NCBI GenBank assembly: GCA_023411035.1
Contig: JAEYPE010000216.1
Location: forward strand, 1-10,601
DNA length: 10,601 bases
Direction of reading: 5' to 3'
DNA from: Pseudomonadota bacterium
GTDB lineage: Bacteria; Pseudomonadota; Alphaproteobacteria; Azospirillales; Azospirillaceae
Below the pieces are notes generated by a model. The model made no database searches, was not told the origin of the DNA, and was given only the letters and a program-made list of their open reading frames with translations. Position 1 is the stretch's first letter. Every line of letters begins with the position of its first letter. The position numbers were made by a program, and so were the translations under genes. Below, piece by piece: positions 1 to 6,045 of this stretch.

Positions 1-419
1 CGACGCCGTCGATGACAAGGCCGCCGAGGTGGCCCTGAGCGCCTTCGAGGACGGTCCCTGGGGCGACAAATATGCCGCCATCGGCAAGGCGTGGCGGCGG
101 GCGTGGCCGGAGGTCATTCCCTTCTTCGCCTTCCCCCGCGAGGTCCGGCGCATCCTCTACACCACCAATGCCATCGAGGCTTTGAACTCGAAGCTGCGCC
201 GGGCGGTGCGGGCCAGGGGGCATTTCCCCAATGACGAGGCCGCCCTGAAGCTCCTGTTTCTCGTCTTGAACCGCGCCGAGAAAGACTGGAAGATGCCGCC
301 CCGGGAATGGACGGCCGCCAAGGCCCAGATGGCCGTCATCTTCGGCGAGCGGTTCGCAAAGGCAATGAACGCCTGAAACTGAAATCCGCCCCGCCGAGCA
401 CGAAATTCCGGATACTCCC
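1..419 (+). mobile_element. IS256-family insertion sequence, 3' part only
   Basis: The window opens inside an IS256 (mutator-type) element. Its transposase gene stops at 374-376. About 40 bp further on, the sequence at roughly 396-419 ends in a short AT-richer stretch closing with CTCCC, which looks like the right terminal inverted repeat of IS256-family elements. Directly after this the reading frame of an IS4-type transposase begins, so the element appears to be inserted into an IS4 gene. The left end and the left target-site copy lie outside the window; if the boundary is right, the target duplication would be the 8-9 bases after 419. The exact right end is an estimate. Confidence 0.7.
2..376 (+). 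CDS. IS256-family transposase, C-terminal part (5' end outside window)
   Basis: This is the last 124 residues of a DDE transposase of the IS256/mutator family (full length usually about 400 residues). The frame is open from base 2, so the GTG at 29 is not a true start. The segment carries the family's C-terminal signature: a tract reading YTTNAIEALNSKLRR, whose Glu is the expected third catalytic acidic residue, followed by the GHFPND and LKLLFLVLNRA blocks and an ending in FGERF. The part seen is intact with no internal stop, so the transposase may be complete upstream. It would catalyse cut/copy-type transposition of its own element. It shares no function with the metabolic genes downstream and most likely marks a recombination-prone boundary. 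Confidence 0.9.
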   Translation, partial: DAVDDKAAEVALSAFEDGPWGDKYAAIGKAWRRAWPEVIPFFAFPREVRRILYTTNAIEALNSKLRRAVRARGHFPNDEAALKLLFLVLNRAEKDWKMPPREWTAAKAQMAVIFGERFAKAMNA

Positions 420-872
420 TGGAAACGTGCGCCTGACGGCCCGCCGAGGCACCACCAACATCGGCGTCATCGACAATCCCGGCCACGCCGAGCCGTGGAT
501 CATCGCCATGGCCGCCACGCCGGGATACCCGAAAACGCTCGATTACTCCGCCCGCTGGGCGATCGAACCGATGTTCTCGGACTTCAAGTCACGCGGCTTC
601 GGGGTCGCGGACACCCAGATCCAGCATCCCGACCGCCTCGCCCGGCTTCTGCTGGTCATGGCCCTGGCCCTCTGCACCGCCGTCTCCACCGGGCGCTGGG
701 ACGCCGCGACGAACCCGACCCCCGCCGAAAAAAAGATGTGAAGCTCCAGCCCGGAAAAGTCGCTCGCTCCAAAACCTTCTATTTCACCAGAGGGTTGCGC
801 CGCATCGCCCGCCTCATCCTCACCGCGCTCCCGCTGCCGCCGCTCTGGTCTCATCAAACGGATGGATGCTGA
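420..872 (+). pseudogene. IS4-family transposase fragment, 5'-truncated, with a -1 frameshift near its end
   Basis: From about 421 the frame ending at 741 encodes the C-terminal part of an IS4-type DDE transposase. It contains a perfect YREK signature, Y-x2-R-x3-E-x6-K, at 544-588 (Tyr codon 544, Arg 553, Glu 565, Lys 586), which holds the third catalytic acidic residue. The N-terminal half is missing, consistent with interruption by the IS256 element on its left. This frame ends at the TGA at 739-741. The expected C-terminal tail (a GLRRIARLIL...LPLPPLW segment) continues in the -1 frame to the TGA at 870-872. The switch falls on seven A's at 728-734. It is either a decay mutation or a programmed frameshift site; in this truncated copy the gene cannot be functional. 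The right inverted repeat of the IS4 element was not recognised in 873-1029. Confidence 0.75.
729..735 (+). other. A AAA AAG slippery heptamer in the IS4 transposase
   Basis: In the transposase frame the codons read GAA AAA AAG ATG TGA, giving the canonical X XXY YYZ heptamer A AAA AAG with a stop two codons later. Slippage by -1 would bypass this stop and add the family-typical tail ending at 872. This matches the kind of signal used for programmed -1 frameshifting in bacteria (dnaX, some IS elements). A chance indel in a homopolymer run gives the same picture. Confidence 0.5.
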
Positions 873-1029
873 GCGAGGCCGGGGAGATTCGGCCCGGCGC
901 AAAATGGCTGGAAGCGCTGGCTTTTCCCCTCCTTCCTCCGGTTGTCTCCGAATGCGTGCTTGAGGTGGGTCGCAGGATCGCCACACCATGATGACGCGCC
1001 TTTGGGCAGAACGGATTGGACTCAATCCT

Positions 1030-1371
1030 ATGACGAGGAATGTTGTTTCGGTTGCGCTGATCGCGATTCTGGTCGGTTTCGGCACGGCACATGCCGAGGA
1101 AGGGTATCCCACCTACGCCCGCGTCGATTACGTTCTCGGCTGCATGGTTTCCAATGGCCAGGGTCCGGACGTCGTGCGCAAATGCTCGTGCAGCATCGAT
1201 GAGATCGCCGCGCATTTCCCATACGACAGTTACGTGGCGGTGGAAACCGCGCGGGGCATGCAGGACGCTCCCGGCGAACGCGCCTCGCTCATGCGCGACG
1301 TCGGGTGGATCAAGGATCTGCTGGATGAGTTCCGGCAGGTTCAGGTCGCTGCCGACCTGAAGTGCTTTTGA
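1030..1371 (+). CDS. Exported small four-cysteine protein of quinoprotein-dehydrogenase neighbourhoods
   Basis: This is a 113-residue protein of unknown function. Residues 1-22 form a typical Sec signal peptide (basic start MTRNV, hydrophobic core, cleavage likely after AHA), so the mature protein should be periplasmic, about 91 residues. It has four cysteines: Cys38 in a GCM motif, Cys52 and Cys54 in a KCSC pair, and Cys112 in the last triplet KCF. They could form disulfides or bind a metal or haem-independent redox centre. The conserved-looking core is YPTYARVDYV...CSCSIDEIAAHFPYD. I recall similar small proteins near PQQ-dependent alcohol dehydrogenases, which agrees with the converging SoxYZ-like gene 40 bp away. 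The ATG at 988 would add 14 residues and spoil the signal peptide, so 1030 was chosen; its ribosome-binding site is weak (GGATTGGA at 1012-1019). Confidence 0.75.
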   Translation: MTRNVVSVALIAILVGFGTAHAEEGYPTYARVDYVLGCMVSNGQGPDVVRKCSCSIDEIAAHFPYDSYVAVETARGMQDAPGERASLMRDVGWIKDLLDEFRQVQVAADLKCF

Positions 1372-1411
1372 CGCGTTCTTTTGAACCGCCCGGCTGCACT
1401 CCGTTTTACGG

Positions 1412-2227
1412 CTACGAACCGGAGTTGGCCCGTATCGGCCAGCTCTCCTTGAAGGTGCGCCCGTTCGAATCCTCGACGGTTGCTTCCAGCGTGCCCTGTT
1501 CGTCCGGCACCAGGGAAAAATGGATGCTGGGGTCTTCGCTCAACGAGATATCGGATTGCACGTCGAGCACCGGCGTCCCGTTGTAGCGGATGGCAACGGT
1601 TTTCACGTAGTGCGCCGGAATGAAGTAATGGTTGAGCTGGTCGTACTGCATGCCCGTGTAGTTGGGATGGCTGATCAGCAACTGAGCGGTCACAGGCTTG
1701 CCCGCGACGATGGTGTCGGGCAGGTTCAGCTTCATCTTGCCCATGCGGGCAACGGTAAGCTGCGCGTTCTTCAGAGCCGGCGCGGAGCATCCCCCGGACG
1801 CCTTGACGAACTGCGTGGTCCGGAGCAGCCGCCCGTCATCGGTCTCGGCGACGGCGGTGATGTTCGTGTAGGCGTTGACCCGCAAGCGGGTGTCGATCGC
1901 CTGCGGGCTGTCGCCCTTGGCGAACCGGAAGATTGCGGCCAGCGGCACCGGATTCTCATCGACGATCAGGGTAACCGCGGTCACCTGGACGCCGCTTCCG
2001 GGGGCTGTCGTGATCCGGATGGGGACCACCGCCGCGTCGTTGGCGCGCTTTGGCGCCTCCAGGCTGAGGAGCGGTCCGGCATCCTCGACCGTGCGGCCTG
2101 AAAAATACATGTCGCGCAGCATGTCCCAGCGCTCGTCCTGAGGCGAGGCCGCCGGGGCGGTTCCGGCGCTCAGGCACAGCCACGCCGCTCCCGCCAGCGC
2201 GGTGATGATCCGGTGCGATGCCGTCAT
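1412..2227 (-). CDS. Quinoprotein dehydrogenase-associated SoxYZ-like carrier protein
   Basis: This 271-residue exported protein has a signal peptide at residues 1-27 (cleavage near APA-A). The N-terminal half of the mature protein resembles SoxY and ends in a KASGGCS motif with Cys147, the counterpart of the SoxY carrier cysteine. The C-terminal half (about 160-265, including KLNLPDTIVAGKPVTAQLLISHP) resembles SoxZ. SoxYZ carries sulfur intermediates on the SoxY cysteine during thiosulfate oxidation. This fused form belongs to a family named for its association with PQQ-dependent dehydrogenases, and its cargo is unknown. The start at 2227 is preceded by a strong AGGAGG (2231-2237 on the plus strand); the frame stays open further upstream but overlaps the next gene. 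It is 14 bp downstream of the hydrolase gene, so the two are likely co-transcribed and translated as a pair in the periplasm. Confidence 0.85.
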   Translation of the reverse strand: MTASHRIITALAGAAWLCLSAGTAPAASPQDERWDMLRDMYFSGRTVEDAGPLLSLEAPKRANDAAVVPIRITTAPGSGVQVTAVTLIVDENPVPLAAIFRFAKGDSPQAIDTRLRVNAYTNITAVAETDDGRLLRTTQFVKASGGCSAPALKNAQLTVARMGKMKLNLPDTIVAGKPVTAQLLISHPNYTGMQYDQLNHYFIPAHYVKTVAIRYNGTPVLDVQSDISLSEDPSIHFSLVPDEQGTLEATVEDSNGRTFKESWPIRANSGS

Positions 2228-2241
2228 GGTGTCCTCCTGTT

Positions 2242-3180
2242 TCATTCCCATTCCAGTTCCGCGAAGGCCGCCGTCACGTTGCGCGGGTTGTAGGCGTCGA
2301 ACAGCCGCCAATGCGGAGCCTCGTCGGAGGCGACCGTGTCGACCGCCTGTTGAATGGTGCCGTTGGCGGCCTGGACCGCGCGGACACCACGGACTACCTG
2401 ATCCAGGTACCGGCGCAGGTCCGCCGCCGCGTCCGGCCAAGGGGCCGACGGCGGGCCGTGTCCGGGGACCACGCGCGCCGCCGGTTCCGTCCCCAGACCG
2501 TCGAGCAGGCGGAGCCAGCCGAGGACGGAACCGTCGATGGCCGGCGCGCGCTCCATGAACAGGAGGTCCCCGGTCCACAGCGTCGCCGTGTGCCGGTCGA
2601 GCACCGTCAGGTCGTTGTCCGTGTGCGCAACCGGCCGCGCGACGAGTTCCACCACGCGCCCTCCCAGGTCCAGTTCCAGGCGGTCGGACACGGCCACCGT
2701 CGGCGGGATGATCCGCACCTCCGCGGCGGCTTCAGGGCCGACCGCCGCTTCGAAGGCGTGCCGGTAATGGTCGCCGCGCGCCGCCAGGGCCGCCTGAAGG
2801 TTGCGGTGCGCCACGAAGTCCGGCTGGTCGGGCAGGAAGGCCGCGTTTCCCAGCACATGGTCCGGGTGCATGTGGGTGTTGACGACGTAGCGGATGGGTC
2901 GGTCGGTGTGGGCGCGGACCGCTTCGCGCAGACGTTGGCCGACCGCCGGGGAGCCGCCGCTGTCGATCACGGCAACCGCGTCGCTGCCCACAATGAAGCC
3001 GCAATTGGCGATGTCTCCGGCGTTGTCCGCGTCGGTTTCCTCATGACGGCCCGCATGCACGAAAACGCCGGGGGCGACCTCGAACACGGGCAGTGGGTCG
3101 GCCTGCGCCGGGGCCGCCCAAAGCAGCCAGACACCGGCCAACACCACGCCAGCCATCGTCCGTTCCTGCATTTTGTCCAT
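2242..3180 (-). CDS. Quinoprotein relay system zinc metallohydrolase (SoxH-like, metallo-beta-lactamase fold)
   Basis: This 312-residue metallo-beta-lactamase-fold protein has a signal peptide ending near PAQA (residues 27-28). The full dinuclear metal-ligand set is visible: HMHPDH at 103-108 (His103, His105, Asp107, His108), His186 in AHTDND, Asp205 in WTGDLLF and His241 in VPGHGPP. The family is a SoxH relative found with SoxYZ-like carriers next to quinoprotein dehydrogenases. By analogy it may hydrolyse a group from the carrier cysteine of the partner protein encoded just downstream, but no substrate has been shown that I know of. Whether it is subtype 1 or 2 cannot be decided here. ATG codons at 3180, 3171 and 3156 are all possible; only the last has a good Shine-Dalgarno (AGGA, 7 nt spacer), while the earlier two give the signal peptide its charged N-terminus. 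It lies 72 bp downstream of the methylofuran-type genes. Confidence 0.85.
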   Translation of the reverse strand: MDKMQERTMAGVVLAGVWLLWAAPAQADPLPVFEVAPGVFVHAGRHEETDADNAGDIANCGFIVGSDAVAVIDSGGSPAVGQRLREAVRAHTDRPIRYVVNTHMHPDHVLGNAAFLPDQPDFVAHRNLQAALAARGDHYRHAFEAAVGPEAAAEVRIIPPTVAVSDRLELDLGGRVVELVARPVAHTDNDLTVLDRHTATLWTGDLLFMERAPAIDGSVLGWLRLLDGLGTEPAARVVPGHGPPSAPWPDAAADLRRYLDQVVRGVRAVQAANGTIQQAVDTVASDEAPHWRLFDAYNPRNVTAAFAELEWE

Positions 3181-3252
3181 TTGGGCAAGTATGGGGCTGC
3201 GTCGAAGGGCGCGGCAATCGGGCAAAGGTGTTTGTGCAGCGCACCGAAAAAC

Positions 3253-4299
3253 TCAGACGAGGCGGTCGCGTTGCAGGGCCAGCCAGCCGACGCTGACGGC
3301 GGGCGCGAACCACCCGGCGCGCTCCCGCAAATCCGGCGCGATCGGCAGGTGCGCTTCGAAATCCCGATAGGCCGATCCCCGGCGCTCGGCCAGACGGCGC
3401 ACCAGGATGCGGCCAACCCCGGCGCCCACGAGCGGAGGGGAGCCCGCCGTCAGCTCCCGCGACAGCACCTGGTCGAGCGCGTCCTCGATCTGCCGGAGTT
3501 GACGTTCCGCGAGATGGCGGGCGAACCGGCGGGCCGCCGGAAGACCGTCCGGTTCCAGGTCGTCTCCGACCATCCTGAGCAGCCGCCGCGCGCTGGCCTC
3601 GATGCCGTGGTCGCGCCCGTCCGCCGTCGGGTGCTGGTCAGCGCCGTCCGGCAGCGTTCCGGTCAGGCGGTGCACGTCGGCCATGGTCGCGAACAGCTCC
3701 GCCATCAGCCTGCGCCAGCGCCCGCCGTGAGGCACGGCGCGGGCCACCGCCATGACCGGGGTGCGCACGATGCCCGTGTAGACCAGTTCCCCGCTCTCCA
3801 GCCGCTCCGCGTCGGAATAGCCGGCATGGCGCGGGGCGCCGCCGACGAGGGGCACGATGTCGGTGGTGGTGCTGCCGACATCCACCAGGATTCCGTCCCC
3901 GGCCCCCGCGGCCACCAGCGCCGTCGCGTACCAGTTGGCGGAAGCCGCCGCGTCCGCGCAATCCGGCACGGCGTCGGGCGGCACCAGCCCACGGGGGCCG
4001 GCGAAGAAGGTGAGGGCCGAGGCGGGCAGGGCGGACCGCATCGTCGCGGCGATGCGGCGCACGCCGTCCGCCCGACTGTCGAACAGGTCGGCCAGTTCGC
4101 CGGTCATGGTCGCGGCGACCCGGTGCGGCTGGTCCCAGCGGGCGAGCACCGCCGCGACGGCGGCCTCCAGCCGGTCAAGACCCTGCCAGAGCGGACAGGG
4201 CCATTGATCGAGGTCGCGGAGCGTCCCCGTTTCGTCGAACAGGGCCGCCTTCAGGTGCGCCCCGCCGATGTCCAGCCCGATCAGCCCGCCCTGTTCCAT
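3253..4299 (-). CDS. H4MPT-linked C1 transfer pathway protein, hydantoinase/oxoprolinase-like (MfnF-type)
   Basis: This 348-residue protein is of the ASKHA-type hydantoinase/oxoprolinase fold. It has an N-terminal phosphate-binding loop GLDIGGAHLKAA (residues 8-19) and a second loop ILVDVGSTTTDIVPL (137-151), plus a MTGELADLF block at 65-73. It matches the family annotated as H4MPT-linked C1 transfer pathway protein. I recall the archaeal member as MfnF, which joins the aminomethylfuran unit to gamma-glutamyl-tyramine in methanofuran synthesis. The bacterial protein would do the equivalent step for methylofuran, the cofactor of the formyltransferase/hydrolase complex. The start is preceded by GGAGGGGTGAG lying inside the end of the upstream ATP-grasp gene, whose stop is only 3 bp away, indicating translational coupling. 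It acts in the cytoplasm. The exact substrate in bacteria is inference. Confidence 0.85.
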   Translation of the reverse strand: MEQGGLIGLDIGGAHLKAALFDETGTLRDLDQWPCPLWQGLDRLEAAVAAVLARWDQPHRVAATMTGELADLFDSRADGVRRIAATMRSALPASALTFFAGPRGLVPPDAVPDCADAAASANWYATALVAAGAGDGILVDVGSTTTDIVPLVGGAPRHAGYSDAERLESGELVYTGIVRTPVMAVARAVPHGGRWRRLMAELFATMADVHRLTGTLPDGADQHPTADGRDHGIEASARRLLRMVGDDLEPDGLPAARRFARHLAERQLRQIEDALDQVLSRELTAGSPPLVGAGVGRILVRRLAERRGSAYRDFEAHLPIAPDLRERAGWFAPAVSVGWLALQRDRLV

Positions 4300-4302
4300 G
4301 CC

Positions 4303-5298
4303 TCACCCCTCCAGTTTCACAAGGACCGGTTCGATGCGCTCAACCGGTGTCGGCGGGATCGGCGGATCGCGGGCCAGATCCAGAACGGCGGCGGCGAGGT
4401 TCAGCCCGGTCGCCCGCCGCAACCCCACGCAGGAGGTGGTGAGGCGCGGGTTGACCTCGATGATCGCCGGGCCGTCGGGACCGGCGATGAAATCCACGCC
4501 CACGAAGCCGAACAGGCCGGGAAGCGCTGCCGCGACGCCTTGCGCAAGGTCGGACAGGTTCGGCGACGGCACCATCCCGCCGACGATCCCGCCGTCGTAG
4601 GTGAAAGAACCGCCGGACAGCGAGACGTTCTGGCGATTGACGGTCAGCAACCACGCGCGCCCGTCGCGGCAGAGCATCGACAGGCTGGCGGGCATGCCGG
4701 GCTGGAAGGGCTGCACCACGAAGCCGGCGCGGTCGGCCCCGCCAAGCCATCGCTCCCATTCGGAGCGATCGAGGATCAGGCGGGTATCGACGCATCCGGC
4801 CCCGTCGTCGGGCTTGACGACCCAGGGGCCGTCTCCCGGTGGTCCATCGGTGATGGCGTCTATACGCCAGACCGGGATGACGGGCAAACCGGCTGCGGAC
4901 AGGACGGCGGCGGTCGCCGCCTTGCTCGATGCGACGGCCACCGCGTCGGCGGCGCTGTTGAACAGGCGGCGACCGGCGGACTCGACCATGCGGCTGAAGC
5001 GTTCCAGCGCGCCCTCCGTCTCCGGGGCGATGGGCCATACGCCGTCCGCGTCCCGGGTGAGTTCCTCCCAAAGGGTCCAGGACCGGCGAGGGTCGGTGAC
5101 GGTTATGCTGCGCACGGGCATAGCGAGCGGCGGCAGGCGGGCGTCGCGCGTGACCGTGACCTCCACTCCCGGCACCTCCAGCAGGTCGGCGAGCAGGGCG
5201 CGGAGCATCAGGTCGCCTTCGCGGGCAAGGCTGGCGGGGATGGGGGCGTCCGGCGGCATTCCGCCGCCGGTCACGAACTCACAGACCAGGATGCGCAT
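4303..5298 (-). CDS. ATP-grasp ligase, MfnD-like (probable methylofuran glutamate ligase)
   Basis: This is a 331-residue ATP-grasp enzyme. It opens with MRILVCEFVTGGG, typical of the group containing archaeal tyramine-glutamate ligase MfnD. Visible features are SSKAAT at 124-129 at the start of the ATP-grasp domain, the ATP-binding lysine in VVKPDDGAG (Lys162), the strand VVQPFQPG at 194-201, a NVSLSGGSFTYDGGIVGG loop (224-241), and the metal-binding EVNPR at 281-285 with Glu281 and Asn283. It likely adds glutamate to a tyrosine- or tyramine-type acceptor in methylofuran synthesis. The adjacent MfnF-like gene supports this. It may correspond to orf17 of M. extorquens, but I am not certain of that name. 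The start at 5298 has only a weak GGCGGA upstream and lies 34 bp from a divergent gene start. Confidence 0.8.
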   Translation of the reverse strand: MRILVCEFVTGGGMPPDAPIPASLAREGDLMLRALLADLLEVPGVEVTVTRDARLPPLAMPVRSITVTDPRRSWTLWEELTRDADGVWPIAPETEGALERFSRMVESAGRRLFNSAADAVAVASSKAATAAVLSAAGLPVIPVWRIDAITDGPPGDGPWVVKPDDGAGCVDTRLILDRSEWERWLGGADRAGFVVQPFQPGMPASLSMLCRDGRAWLLTVNRQNVSLSGGSFTYDGGIVGGMVPSPNLSDLAQGVAAALPGLFGFVGVDFIAGPDGPAIIEVNPRLTTSCVGLRRATGLNLAAAVLDLARDPPIPPTPVERIEPVLVKLEG

Positions 5299-5332
5299 GT
5301 CGTCCGCCGAAAGGAAGCCGAGGGAGGGCGCG

Positions 5333-6040
5333 ATGTTCCATGTCGTTCCGGTGATCGATGTGAGGGATGGCGGCGTGGTTCATGCCCGCCGCGGCAATCG
5401 GGGCCGCTACCCGCCGCTGCGCTCGCCGTTGTGCACCGGCAACGACCCGGTGGCGGTGGTCGGGGGACTGCTCGGCCTGCATCCGTTCCCGGTCGTCTAT
5501 GTGGCCGATCTCGACGCCATCGAAGGGGTGGGGGACAACCGGCCCGTGCTGGCGCGGCTGAAGGCGGCCTTCCCGGAGGTCGGACTCTGGGGCGACGCCG
5601 GGTTCCGCAGCGCCGGTGCGGTGCGCGGCTTCGTCGCGTCGGGGCTCGGCGACGCGGTGCTTGGCAGCGAGAGCCTGGAGGGGCTCGAACCGCTGGCGGC
5701 GCTGAAGGCCGATCCTGCGTGGAAGCGCGTGATCCTCTCGCTCGATTTCCGCGAGCGGTTCGTCGGGCCGCAGGAGTTGCCGGACCGCACCGACCTGTGG
5801 CCGGACCGGATCGTCGCCATGACCCTCGCCCGCGTCGGGTCCGGGGAGGGGCCGGACTGGAACCGTCTTGCGGAGATCCGGCGGGCCAAGCCGCAAGCGC
5901 GCCTGTTCGCCGCCGGCGGTGTGCGCGACGGCAACGACCTCAAGGAGCTTGCGTCGCGCGGCAGCGCCGGTGCCCTGGTGGCAACGGCGCTGCACGACGG
6001 CCGCATCGACCGCGCGGCGCTTGAGGCCCTGGCCCGGTGA
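5333..6040 (+). CDS. HisA/HisF-like TIM-barrel protein of the H4MPT C1 island
   Basis: This 235-residue (beta/alpha)8-barrel protein is related to HisA. The first strand carries PVIDVRDGGVVHARRG (residues 6-21), with Asp9 in the position of the HisA catalytic Asp. VADLDAIEG (58-66) matches the HisA DLD block, SLDFR at 136-140 sits mid-barrel, and the C-terminal phosphate-binding loops are AAGGVRDGNDL (193-203) and GALVATALHDGRI (213-225). HisA isomerises a histidine intermediate, but the gene's place between fae and methylofuran-type genes argues for a cofactor role. The start ATG at 5333 has a strong GGGAGGG (5322-5328). It is the only plus-strand gene in the island, divergent from the ATP-grasp gene (34 bp) and convergent with fae (5 bp between stops). 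A true hisA is less likely because no his genes are nearby and the sequence around the active site differs. Confidence 0.8.
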   Translation: MFHVVPVIDVRDGGVVHARRGNRGRYPPLRSPLCTGNDPVAVVGGLLGLHPFPVVYVADLDAIEGVGDNRPVLARLKAAFPEVGLWGDAGFRSAGAVRGFVASGLGDAVLGSESLEGLEPLAALKADPAWKRVILSLDFRERFVGPQELPDRTDLWPDRIVAMTLARVGSGEGPDWNRLAEIRRAKPQARLFAAGGVRDGNDLKELASRGSAGALVATALHDGRIDRAALEALAR

Positions 6041-6045
6041 ACGGG

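Noticed and set aside
873..1029. Promoter or gene in the gap after the IS4 fragment
   Set aside because: A TTGAGG at 960-965 has no -10 box at normal spacing, and no frame of note is present other than the upstream extension of the small exported protein.
1372..1411. Bidirectional terminator between the convergent genes
   Set aside because: Only 4-5 bp stems (GTTC-TTTT-GAAC, CCGT-TTT-ACGG) are present; too weak to call, though the short T runs leave it possible.
2228..2578. Upstream extension of the SoxYZ-like gene to 2578
   Set aside because: It would overlap the metallohydrolase gene by over 300 bp and bury a clear signal peptide; the start at 2227 has an AGGAGG ribosome-binding site.
2218..6024. 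A 3.8 kb stop-free plus-strand frame (1268 codons)
   Set aside because: It is antisense to four well-supported minus-strand genes and then overlaps the HisA-like gene in another frame. Its product is an Arg/Gly/His/Ala/Gln-rich low-complexity string with no domain, as expected of a shadow frame in high-GC DNA.
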